From Euptelea pleiosperma (lineage: Eukaryota; Streptophyta; Magnoliopsida; Ranunculales; Eupteleaceae), in NCBI GenBank assembly GCA_035048495.1, contig CM068553.1:27986978-28050977 (forward strand): a stretch of 64,000 nucleotides of DNA, read 5' to 3'. Below are positions 23,201 through 36,000 of this stretch, piece after piece. How positions within the stretch are numbered: the stretch's first letter is position 1; each line of letters starts with the position of its first letter. The position numbers were made by a program, and so were the translations under genes. Under the pieces are notes generated by a model that made no database searches, was not told the origin of the DNA, and was given only the letters and a program-made list of their open reading frames with translations.

Positions 23201-23507
23201 TTCGACCGGCTCTGTTACGGGACACAATATGAACCACCTGGCACATTCTTAGAGGACTCTGACCGTATGGATGTTTGGCCAATCCCTAGGTAGACCTACA
23301 AAGCAAAAATCAGCATGATTAGTGATTTCAAACCTTTGGATCTTTGTACCTCAAATACTGCTCGAGAATTCCCACAGTTGAGATCAACCCATGAAAATAA
23401 GTCCAATCCAATGCCTAGGGATTGGACAGACATCCATACGGTCAGAGTCCTCTAAGAGTGTGCCACTTGGCTCATATTGTGTCCTGTAACGGGACCCGGT
23501 CAAAAAA
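23201..23507. mobile_element. Fold-back MITE, copy 2, in the COG6 promoter
   Basis: The two ends form a long inverted repeat of roughly 60-75 bp: the left arm reads GACACAATATGAACCACCTG and continues to GACTCTGACCGTATGGA, and the right arm is its near-complement ending GGCTCATATTGTGTCC. The interior is related to the element at 473-766. The right end lies about 205 bp before the COG6 start codon. No coding capacity; the transcript would form a strong hairpin. Confidence 0.75.
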
Positions 23508-23711
23508 TTCCGGTCCCTGGAGCCTGAGCCTATTTTTTTTCTTCCCCGATTACGGGTCGGATAAGAACTTTGTGTGAATTTCGGATTTACCTAGATCCGA
23601 TCCATTTCGTTCGGAGCTCCAAGTACGCATCCTGGAAGTACAAAGCCAGGCTCAAAGCACACGAGACGTTGGAGAAATCTAAGCAGTAGCGCGAAGCAGA
23701 GAGAGAGAGGG
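23508..23711 (+). promoter_or_regulatory. COG6 proximal promoter and 5' leader
   Basis: This stretch lies between the MITE and the COG6 ATG. There is a purine-rich run (GAGAGAGAGAGGG) directly before the start codon, typical for a plant leader. No convincing TATA box is seen, which fits a housekeeping gene. The transcription start is not determined. Confidence 0.45.
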
Positions 23712-23927
23712 ATGGCAGTGGGTCTTGCTCCGGGATTGTCACGGAAGCTGAAGAAGGTGTTGGAGTCTCGAACGGACTCGCCGGATCTGTTGGCTTCCCT
23801 CAATACGCTCTCGTCGTTCTACACAGAGAACACACAGCAGGCTCGGAGGAATCTCAGATCCACTGTCGAGAGGCGATCTCTATCCATCAACCATGAATTC
23901 CTCCAAGCCTCCGAGTCCGCCCAACAG
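23712..23927 (+). CDS. COG6: COG6 exon 1 (72 codons)
   Basis: Starts at ATG 23712 and ends CAACAG at 23927. The next bases are GCACGC, so the donor is GC instead of GT. The frame continues correctly into exon 2 (GCC TTG GAT). The intron is 84 bp. Confidence 0.92.
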
Positions 23928-26900
23928 GCACGCCCTTCCCCATTCACGCATCATTCTCAACTATCAATCGCTCTCACGCACGTATTAATTTTGGATTCTT
24001 TGTCAGTCTAGGCCTTGGATCGGGTGGAGGATGAAGTGAACGCATTAGCGGAATGCTGCGATAAGTAAGATCCCCATCGCCTTACTTCAAAATTATAATT
24101 ATTTTCTGATTTATTATTGTTGGAGTTGGACTTGGAGGGATTAATTGCGACGCTTTATCTGTCCATTCATCACGTGAATAAGGTTTTGGTCGTATAGATA
24201 TCAAACAAGTTCTGTAATGAGTGTTCTTAAGTATGATCAGGAATCCGGAGTCTGGATCTCTATGCAATCGGGTTTGAGACTCGAGAGTGGACTCCGAACT
24301 GAGACTTCCTATTGCTTATTTTGGTGTGTTTGAGGCCTCAAACCACACTAGTCCTTTTGGCCCATGCTCAAAATAATTTTTTTTTTTGTTTGTAAAAACA
24401 CTAAATTCAATTATATGTTAAACAACTAAATGCTTTTATAATAGTAAAACCATGTTGTCTTTATATGATTTGGCTGTCAGAGCAAATTATAATTTCTATA
24501 ATACTTAGCTTACTTGGTTCAATGAGCTTATTGGATAGTTGCAAGATGGAATTGTACGGAATATGGAGAAAGAAGAGAAAGGAAAGAGGAATGCTGATGT
24601 GGCATTAGCCTTGCATGTGGAATGAAGATGAAGAGAGAATTCTGGCCCTTAAGCATTAGCTTTAGTATAGATAGATAGATGCATAAAACCCTATATATTC
24701 CTAGGACTTACATATATCACACGAGCTGAAGGATAGGATTTAATCAATCAAAAGGAAATTAAGAAGGTAAACGTACATGTAGTTATCATATGTCGTAGGG
24801 CTGTTCTTGGATCCAATTCAACTTGAGCAAGCTCGAAGGAAGGGAAGTGATTGATTTTACCTCTATTCCAATCTTCTCTGATGGGAAGAGAGCTTGAGGA
24901 TGGCTGAAGGTAAGACTGATTCTCCCATATCAATATTTGAGATTTCATATTCCTAACCCATCAAGGGATAAAGCCCCTGCACTTGTATACCATGCAACTA
25001 AGGCACTCCATAGTATATGTACCTCTATTCCCCAAAAGGCCTAATCACATGGTTATATAATAACACAAAGATTATGAATACTAATCTGGTTTTAGGTTTA
25101 AAAAAAGATGGATTTGTTACAAAAATCATAAAAGCGAGCATCTTCCACTTCTGCAATGAATACATTAGACATTTTTAAAAAAACCTTTAGAAAAAACTAT
25201 CCGGATTAGAACAACAACATGCCATGTCCAGTGGCCACTCTTATAGAAAGAATTCCAATCTTTATGTGAACACTTCATGGTTCAAAGTTTTGGCTGAAAC
25301 CGAAGCATTTTGTACGTTTTGTTTCGGTTTCGCTATAGGACGAAACATACGAAACTACATATGTTTCAGTTGGTTTCGTCCAAAACCAAACGATACTTCA
25401 TCTTATATGTAAATTTGCACTAACATTTCGTTTCGGTTTCATGGAGTTTCGTCCGAAATGAACGATACTTCTGATATGTTTCGGTATTGCCTATGAATGA
25501 TACCAAAACGATACCGTGTACGTTGAACCATGGAACACTGGTGCCTAGTTGATAAACCTCACTTAGTTCAAATAGCGCCATCGATATCAGATTGCAAAGA
25601 TTAGTACATCACTTAAACGATGCAAAGGCCATTTCTACATTTTGGGGTTTATTGACCATAATCTCAATCATGTTTAACCCAAGCATTTTGGAGTGTCTAC
25701 TAACCATCAAGATCTCATGATGAGCAAGACAAAGCTTATGCCACTAGATGATCTAGACAACTCAGTGGACAACCTTAGTATCTCAAATGAGGCCCCCAAT
25801 ATCTCAATAAAGAGATCTTTTTCCATCCACAGAGATATCATCTATTATGGATCAGTGTGCACATAATCAAATAATATAAACATGCATGATGCATCAAATC
25901 AAACTAAAATAATAAACCATGGACAAGAATATTCCTAGACCATGATTATATACGTGCACACGTGCGAACGTAACAAAAACATACTCCCACTTGAAATCAG
26001 AAACTATCATCGACACCCCATTTGAGTAACGTGCTCCGTAAGCACTTTAACACTTAAACCTTTAGTTATGGTGTTTGCAAACATCTAGATAACCAAGGAA
26101 TTAAATTTCATTAATTTAGTGAAATATTTCATAGGAAATGTTACATGTAGAGAAATAATGCATTATTTCGGTTTGTGTCAATTTATTTTGATGAATACTA
26201 ACATTTCGACCAAAGCTTTGTTATAATGTACTATTTCGATGGAAATATTTCGAAATAAATAAAAACATTTCGACACATGTTTCGACTGAGCATGAGAGAA
26301 CTCACAAAAACACCATAAATCAGATCTTTGCTAAATTCAACACCTTCCCTTTGATTCTTTGACAAAAATTACCATTCCATTTGAAGATTTTGAGGTGAAA
26401 AACCTAGTGGATCGATTGCGAGGATGAATTAAAGCTCATTTTAAGGTTTTTTCAAATTGACAATGTAAATATGAAATTTCTTAAACTAAATTGGAATTTT
26501 TCGTTGTTTCTTGCTATAAATGGATAGTTTAGGTGTAAATGCATAAGATCTATGGATCTACGATGCATTTACACTGAATTTGTACACGGATTGAAAATTA
26601 TTTAGGGTGAAAATTTGAAATTTGGGGAAAACTCCAAATTCGTTGGTTTTCACACTACACAACCATAATTGTGCATGAATTAATTATATATTGAATAACT
26701 TAGCTCAATCTACAACTTGGTTGGGTTAAATTTTTAATTTAGAAAAAAAGTATTTAAAAAATTAGAAACTAGGCAGAAGGTGTTCTAAAATTATACATAA
26801 TATTAATACATTAATGTAAGTGAATTAGTCTTTTTAATCCCTTGATTATTATTGTTTTTTTTGTAATTAATGATAATAAATTAATAATAATTGAGTTATA

Positions 26901-27034
26901 AATTATTAAAATTTCAAAAATTTTAACATCAAGGAAACCCTAAAGCATCATATTCGTTCATATGCGATGCATTCTTTTTTTTCTAATTACTTAAGATATT
27001 TTAGTGATTTACTTATTAAAATTAATATATAAAG

Positions 27035-27077
<43 letters not shown>

Positions 27078-30000
27078 GGATATAGTAGTTAATAGTTTAT
27101 AACTGTGGGGGAAAAATATCGGATCTATCTCACACAATCTTCGAGGTCAGACGATTCGTATCTCGATGATGATTCGGCAAATTTGAGGCTTTAGGATAGA
27201 ACTTCTTCTCCTCCGTGGATGATAGGATAATCTTCAGAGGTGCGGTTGTACCTGTTGACAACACTCCGACGCTCAAGTCAGTTTAGGGTGTTCTAACAGG
27301 GTTTCGAGATATAAAAAATAAGATTCAGAGTAAGATAATCTGGATCGAGAGAGCAAGATCCTTTTCCCAGTTCTGAGTGTCGTATATTTATAACCTCAGA
27401 ATTGGCATGACTCACCTTCCATGTGTTCACATCTCGTGGGTCAGATCCGATTTGGAGAGATTCTGTTACGACATAACCTCTTCCTGTTAGATCTAAACTT
27501 CCCTCATTCAGTTATATCTGGAATGACTGAGGTGGCACTCTACGTGGCAAATATTTGAATGAAAGGAAGCGGGAATTGGTGTAGTAATTAGTCTTATCAC
27601 CACGTGGCAATTTATGCCATGGATAAATAAGTAACTAACCCTGTAGTAGTTTAAAACACTTATTTGTTCGTAGAGTTCTGTTACTTGTCGGGGATTGATA
27701 GCATGTCGTGCCCGCCAAGTATATCATTATCTTGTTGGGGTGAGTTTTGAATGTCATTCCCGTCAAGTATGCTATGCAACTTGCCGGGATGAGTTGAGCG
27801 TTATTGCCGGGATGAGTTGAGCGTCAATCCCGTTAAGTTTGTTGTGGAACTTGCCGGGATGAATTGGGCGTCATTCCCGTCAAGTATGCAATGGAACTTG
27901 TCGGGATGAGTTGAGCATCATTCCCTTTAAGTATGCTGTGGAACTTTGTCGGGATGATGTGGATGTCATTCCCATCAAGTCGATTTGTTGAATGATTTGT
28001 CGGGAAGGATTGAATGCCTTTCCGACAAATTTATTGCTGAATCCTTCAAAGTTATGTGACATGTGGCCCTTCCTGTTTATGAATGACGCACGACGGAAAA
28101 GGAAAAGGAAAAGGTTGATAGTTGTTTCAAACCTAAACACAGTTTATTGTAATAATAGAATGTCATTGGTCTTGAAATTTAGTCTAACACCGCTAGTCTT
28201 TAATAAAATTCTTCAACCACATGACTTCAATTGTAGCTTCATTTTTTTGATAAGTGTAGAATTTATTAAAAGGCAAAAATGCCGAAGAGAAACATACATA
28301 AAAAGCCTAAGAGGTCGAGATGACCTGCAAATGACAAAAGCAACAAACAAAACACAACCAACCAAACAAACAACTTAGCACCCTTCTCTAGAAATAATCA
28401 TCTCCCTCCTGAACACAAGCTATGTATTCTGCTTCCATTGTAGATTGTGCTATAATTGACTGCTTAACATTTCTCCATGAAATTGCACATTTAGCAAGCA
28501 TGAATACATATCTCGAAGTGGATTCCAATTTATCAGAGCATCCTGCAAAGTCTGAGTCGATGTAGCGTAACTTTTAAACATGGATAAAGCTTTTAGTCCT
28601 CTGCAGGTTACATAACACTTTCTTTACAACTCTCTAGTGCCATTCTCATAGATTTTGACGACATCGACCAAGGATTTTAACAATAAAGCATATGTTAGGG
28701 AGAGTACATATCATGGCATACGTTAAACTACGAAATGCTGAAGCGTATTGTTCGGAGTGTACTTGTAGTCTCTCAAACTCATGCTTAGGACACTGCTTCT
28801 TATTGAAAACATCACCCTTAATTATTCTTCAGTTGGTGCATAATTTTGCATTTAAAATCTTTGAGGAATCCTTTAGTACTGTAAGATTCTTGAGACAACC
28901 CAAGAACACTTTTCTTCTTGTCATGGTAGATTTTTTAATGCCCATAACATACGAAGCTTATCTAAGGTCATTCATTTCGAAACTTTTGATAATAATTTTT
29001 TGGTATTATGCAGCATGTGAATGTCGTTCTAGCTAGTAAAATATCATCCACATATAAAATAAGAAAGGAAATTTGTTCCTACCGAAGATATAAACATCTA
29101 TCCATTGCATTTTCCTTGAAACTAAAACTCGACACCACTTGGTCAAATTTCAAGTACCATTGACTAGAAGCTGCTTTAATCCACACAAAGACTTCCTCAA
29201 GCAACACACTAGGTGTTTTTGACCTTTTGTTATCAAACCTTCGGGTTGCTTCATGTAAATCTTCTTGTTAAGTTTTCCATTTAAGAAATTTGTTCTTACA
29301 TCCATTTGATGAAGCTCTAAATCAAAATGAGTAATTAATGACATAATGACTCTGAAAGAGTCCTATTTGGAGATGGGAGAAAAGGTTTCCTTATAATCTA
29401 TACCTTCCTCTTGTATGAAACCCTTGGCCACAAGCCTCACATTATGGAAAGACAGAGGATAGGGATAGCACGCAAATGAGGAGTCTATAACCACCTATCA
29501 TTTCTTACTACTTACCTAGTTACATGTTACCTCCATAATAACGTGGGGCAAGTTTTTATTGATTTTGGTTATATCTTTTGTATACTTACATCAAAGTTTC
29601 TCTTAGTCTTGATGATTCATTTACATTCAACAACCTTTTCCTCTTTAGGTAGTTACACCACACCCTAAAATGCATTCTTTTCCATTGATTTCAATTCTTC
29701 TTTTATAGCATTATGCCAATGTTGTGAATTCACTCCTTATATAGCTTGTGAGTAACTTAAGGGGTTACTGACCATGTTAACATTACTATACATTTCCAAT
29801 TAGAATGTGGCGTAATCTTCTAATATAGTAGACTTTCTAGTTCTGAATGACCTACTAAAAGTTACCTCATTTGACATTGGCTATGATGTCTAGATACGGA
29901 TACGGACACAGATACGGGAAGCGGGGATACGACTCGACATTTTTCAAAATCAAGGACATGGATACATATACGAGTATCCTATTTCGTAGTTCAAAATTTT

Positions 30001-33000
30001 TATTTTTTCTAATTTTTTCAACTTTTTATGAAGGATCGTGACGGTGGAGTGTCCAGTGTCCGTATCCGTGTCAACACGACATGACACTGTTACGAGGCAC
30101 TAGTACAAGTGTCCGAGTATCATAGGACACTGGACTATTTCAGATGTTTGAGGTATATCCACTCATTCTTTAAAGCCTCTACCTATGGCGACTGAAGACC
30201 TTTTTCTTGAAAACCAGTTTGTCTTGGCTTAGATCTCCCACTGATCTCATTATTCTGTATAAGGCTTTGCATTATTGATTTCCACATTTTCAATGGGTTT
30301 AAATTGAAAAGAAAATCTATAATCCATCAACCTTTTTTGGATAGCCAATAAAATCACAACTTACAGTTCTCGAATCAAGTACCTTCTCATTTGGATTATC
30401 AAGCCTAGCTACCGCTGTGCAACCCCAAATATGAAGGTGATCCGGACTTGTCTTTCTTCTAGTCCAAAGTCAAAAGGTGTCTTTGGTATTGATTTGCTTG
30501 GGATCCTATTAAGCAAATATGTTGCATTCTTTAAAGCTTCACCAGAAAGTGATTTAGATAGGTTGGAGTGGGCAAGCATGCTTCTTACCATATATTTCAA
30601 CGTTCTATTCCGCCTTTCTACTACTCTATTCTGTTCTGGCGTCCTTGGAGTGGTATGTTGCGGCACTATGCGAACTTGGGAGATTTACCATGAACCTCTC
30701 CTTCCCATAGTACTATTCTCCTATGTTTGATCTTAATGTCTTAATCTTATTGCTCAACTAATTCTAGCTTTACTTTATAGATCTTAAAGGAATCAAGAGC
30801 ATTTTACCTTTGATGAATGAGATACACATATCCATAACGAGAATAACCATAACCATCTATAAAAGTGATGAAATAACTTTGACCACCAAGAGAAGATGTA
30901 GGAAATGGGCCACATGTCAATTTTTTTTTTGATAAGTGGCCACATGTCAATTGAACAAGCTCTAATAACTTTATGCTCCTAGTAGCACCCTTCTTTGTAA
31001 GCTTCCCCTTAATACAATCAATACAACTACCAAAATCACTAAAATCCAGTGGTTGCAAGACTCCCTCTCTTATAATCCTTCCATTCATCTAGAAATGTGC
31101 CTCCAAACATCTATACACAATATGAGGGATTCTCATTATATGGACTTCGATCAGTACCGGTAACATTCGAATCAAGAGCATTAACATTCATACATGATTT
31201 AGCATAATTAGCTTATAAATTCAGCTTGTATAGATTATTAACAATAGAACTAGGTCCAACAAGTTTAGAATTGTAAAATATAGTAACACATTCATAAAAA
31301 AAGGTAAAACCCAAAGAGTCAAGTTTGATAACTAAAAACAAACTCCACCTCATGGTGACCACAAAAAGACTTCATCCAAGTCCAAAACATAATTAGAGCT
31401 CAAAATAAGACGAAAACTTCGTATAGTTTCTACTTTCACTCGTTTTGCGTTTCTCATATACAATTACCGCTACTTATAAAAAAAAGATACAATTACTGCT
31501 CTTCATCAATTTTGTGCTTGCCGGTGAATCCTTGTAAGGAATTAGTGATATGAATAGTAGCCCCAGTTCTAACCACCCAGTATTCGAAGAAGCATCTACA
31601 CGATTATTTTCTAAACACATCATAGATACACTACCTTACTTATCCTTCCTCTGCCATTATTTAAACTTCATGCAATTTTTCTTCATATGGCCTTTCTTTT
31701 TGCAAAAGAAACAACGAGCCTCCTCTGGTGCTGGCATAACATGCTTATTCTATGAAATTGAGTACCTTTTGTTGATGCTGAAATGATCCTTGATGAGCTA
31801 CAAATTGTTCTCTAGGTCTCTATTTCTATTGTCCTGAGAATTATTCTTATAATTGGGCTTCTTAAAGTTCTTCTTGCTCAGACCAATCATAGACTCTTCC
31901 TTGTTAAAGCTACTCTTCTTCTTGAGCACGGTGAGAAATCAACTCATTTATGTTCCAATTCCTGTATTGGGAATTGTAATTTATCTTAACAGTATCATAT
32001 TGCTTAGGGAGCGTGTTGACAACTTTAAGTCCATATTTAAATCCTTAAGTTTATAAACTAGATCTGACATATGCAAAATGTGTTCATGTATACTACATTG
32101 CCCATCAAATTTCAATAAACGTAGCCTGCCAATGTAGGTGCTAACCAGAGTTTTTGCAGAGCCCATACACTCCCTGAATAACATCTATAAGTTCCTTAAC
32201 TGTCTTTGTGGTTGGAATTCCAATCCTCATTAATTCTTGAATGGAATCTCGAATGATGAGAAGACTCATCTTATTAGTCTTTTACCATTTCTGATAATCT
32301 GGATTTTTCAGCCTTAGTGGAATTGGGCAAGGGTTTCGTTGGCCGAGGTTCTTTGAGAGCATTATAAAAGTCCTAACAACCAAGGACTATTTCAAGTTGA
32401 GACTTCCATCTTGAGTAATTTGAGCTATTTAAAGGTTCAACCCCGGCCAAATGCCCTTGGAGGGTTGAAGCATTCATTATTATAACAAAATAGACTAAAT
32501 ATAGCCATCCATATAACCATTCATACATTTTTCAAATCTATGATAATCAGATATCCCAAATTACCACACAAGCTTTATGACACTTATCACGTCTTAAATC
32601 AATCCGACTAATGGAGTAATTAACCGAATCGTCTAGAGTATACCTTATGTCCCTCATATGTTTCAAGGACAATAGAACTTTGGTTAGACAGATGGTAGCA
32701 TCATCATGATCCCACCTTTGGGAAAGACGTGCAATTGTACGGCTTGTCAAAAAATTTGAACACTTGTTAGCTGATCAACACTAACCTCAACATCCAAATA
32801 GGATATCCAACACTTAGTATGTGCTGCCACCTAGTTCAAGGCTGTCTGTAGATCCTTATGAGCGCCATAGAAGTGTGAAATTAACTTTTCCAAGCCTCTA
32901 AAGAAATAGGGCCAATTGAAAACATCCAGCACTCAGTATGTTCTGCCCATTAGTTCAAGGCTGTCAATAGATCTTTACGAGTACCATAGAAGTGTGAAAT

Positions 33001-36000
33001 TAAGTTTCCAAGCCTCCAAAGAAATTGGGCCAATTGAAAACATGCTCTAGAGAATAAAGGAGCCTCAACAAACAACCCAAAAATTAGGATAAACAAAATA
33101 TGTTGCCATATTCCATATATAAGATTCAAATTTTAAGCATAAATATAGCTAAAAAAACCCTTAATATTTTTGTAGGAAAGTAGGTTAGCGGTTAGTGGTT
33201 AGTGGGTGACGGTGGGTTTTGAATCATGGTCGTGGTATCAACACTCCCAAACCTTAATTCTTCATGCCCTAAAGATGGCTAACGTGCATAGGAGGAACCA
33301 TCTATCCTGGTTCAAGGTTAATGCGGTATCCTTGGAAGGTGAGGATAGTATCAGAGCATGAGTGGTGGGGTTTTACTCGCAGCTGTATTTTGGGGCTTTG
33401 CCCTATAGACCTCAGCTGGACGGCCTTGTGTTTGACCATATCAGTGGGGAGGAGCGGGTTATGTTGGAAAGGCCTTTTGAGGAGGTAGAAGTGTTGCATG
33501 CCTTATCTGAGTTGGCGGGAGACAAGTCCCCGGGTCCTGTCGGCTTCTCTCTTGCTATTTTCAAGCAGTGCTTGGACACGGTGGGGGGAGACTTTATGAA
33601 AGTTGTTTTTAGACTTTTAGGAAGAGGGGTACTTGGATTATTCTTCTAATAGCACATTCATAGTTATGATCCTTAAGATTCAAGGGGCAGATGACATCAC
33701 TGACTTCAGACCTATTAGCATGGTGGGCAGTGTTTACAAGATTATCGCCAAGATGCTTGCGTTGAGACTCCGTGGGGTGTTATCTTCGATTATTTCGCCG
33801 GCTCAAGGTGCTTTTGTGAGGGGTCGACAAATCCTTGATGGAGTTCTCATTGCTAACGAATGCATTGATTCTAGAGTCAAGCAAGGGGTATCGGGGATAG
33901 TCTGCAAGATCTATATGGAGAAGGCGTATGATCATGTAGATTGGAACTTTCTAGACTACATGTTGGGGAGGATGGGCTTTGGAGATAGATGGAGGATGTG
34001 GGTAAGGAAATGCATATCGACGGCCTCCTTCTCTATTCTGGTTAATGGTTCGCCGGCTAGCTATTTTAGGAGTTCAAGGGGTTTGAGGCAAGGAGATCCC
34101 TTGTCCTTCCTGTTCATTGTGGTGGAGGCCTTGGGTAGCATGGTCACTCGAGCAGTGAGCATGGGCGCAGTGGAAGGATTTAACGTTGCTCCAACGGTTC
34201 TATCTATATCCCATCTCCAGTTTGTGGATGAAATGTTAGTCTTTCTTGGTCCTTCGACCGATTAGATGCGGTTCCTAAGAGGCCTCCTTGCCTGCTTTGA
34301 GGCGGTATCTGGTCTTCAGGTGATTCTGGCCAAGAGCAAGGTGTATGGGGTGGGGGAAGTGGAGAATTTAGCAAGTTTGGCTGATGCTCTTATGTGTTGC
34401 ATAGAGAGCTTGCCTACAACGTACTTGGGTCTTCCGTTGGGGGCCAACTACAGGTCTAAGGCGTTATGGGAGCCTGTGCTGGAATGCTTCGAGAGGAGGC
34501 TTTCGTCATGGAAGTGTAGATATCTCTCTAAAGGGGGCAAGTTGGTGCTGCTTAAGAGCACCCTCTCTAGTCTACCTATTTACTATATGTTCCTGTTCAC
34601 CATCCCGAGTAGTGTGGCACTCACTCTAGAAAAGCTCATGCGAGACTTCTTGTGGTACGACAGGATGGATAATCGTAAGATGCACTTGGTGGGTTGGAAA
34701 TCACTGTGCTAGGCCAAGGATAATGGAGGGTTGGGGATCAAGAAAATCAAAGTTATGAATCAAGCCCTGTTAGGTAAGTGGTTATGGAGATTTGGCGAAG
34801 AGTTAGATAGCCTGTGGAGGAAAGCCATTGGGGGAAAGTATGGGATATCTTATTTTGGGTGGGAGAGCAGAAGGGGCAATCGTCTGTATGGGTGTAGTGT
34901 CTGGAAGGGCATTGTGAAGCTTTCAAAGGACTTTGCTAGTGGGATTCGGTTCGTAGCAGGGGTGGGGAATAGGATCCGATTCTGGGAGGATACCTGGTGC
35001 GGAGAGGCTCCCTTATGTGATGATTTCCCTGATCTCTATTCTCTTTTAGGCAATAAGAATCGGCCGATTGAGGAGTATATTAGTAGTAGGGAGGAGGCTA
35101 TCGGGTGGAATCTTGGTTTTAGGAGAAACCTCAATGATTGGGAGATTGAGCCTATGTCTAGACTGCTTTCTCGTTTGCATAGCATTCATCTCCCTCAACT
35201 GATCCAGGACAGAAGGGTTTGGATTTGGACCAAAGGTGGAGCTTTTACGGTTAGATCCTTCTATGAGGCGTTGCACAACTCTCCTAGCTCTGTTTTTCCT
35301 TCAACCTCGGTGTGGAAGTCTCGTATATCGACTAAAATTGCTTTCTTTGCTTGGGCGGCCACTTTGGATAGGATTCTGACGGTCGATCACTTGAGTTCTA
35401 GAGGACTTATTATTGTGGACTACTACTGTATGTGCAGACACACCGGGGAGTCCGCCAACCATCTCATCCTGCATTGTGCTTGGCTAGGGAGGTCTGGTAT
35501 GTGTCCATGTTGGAGTTTGGAATGAACTGGGTGATGCCAAAGTCCCTCATGGACCTTTTGCTCAGTTGGTGCTCCTCTACTTTCTCTTTGAGAGGGAAGA
35601 TCATTTGGAGGCTTCTTCCATTTGTGATTGTGTGGGGCTATGGAAGGAAAGAAATCAGAGAGTCTTTGAGGACAAAAGCAAGAAGATGTTAGTGATCATC
35701 CTCAATATAAAAGGGATGCTCTATGGTCTAAATTGTACGCCGACTGTCGAGGACTATTCTTCGAGGACTTTGTATTTAGATGGGAGGCCATTTGTATTAG
35801 GGAGGGTTGACTCGTGTTTGTTTGGTTTAGCTTTGCTTTGCTTTAGGAGCTCAGCCCAGTGTAGGTCACCTCGACCTATCTAGTTGTGTTCGTTTTGGCT
35901 TTGGCCTCGTTTTCAATAAAATTTATACTTATAAAAATAAAATAAAATATGGAATATGTCAAAATCTAGGGCTCTGATACCACTAGTTGGTTTTGAGGCC

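Noticed and set aside
27037..27072. (AT)n tract as a regulatory or matrix-attachment element
   Set aside because: It is a simple microsatellite at the edge of an insertion; nothing else supports a function.
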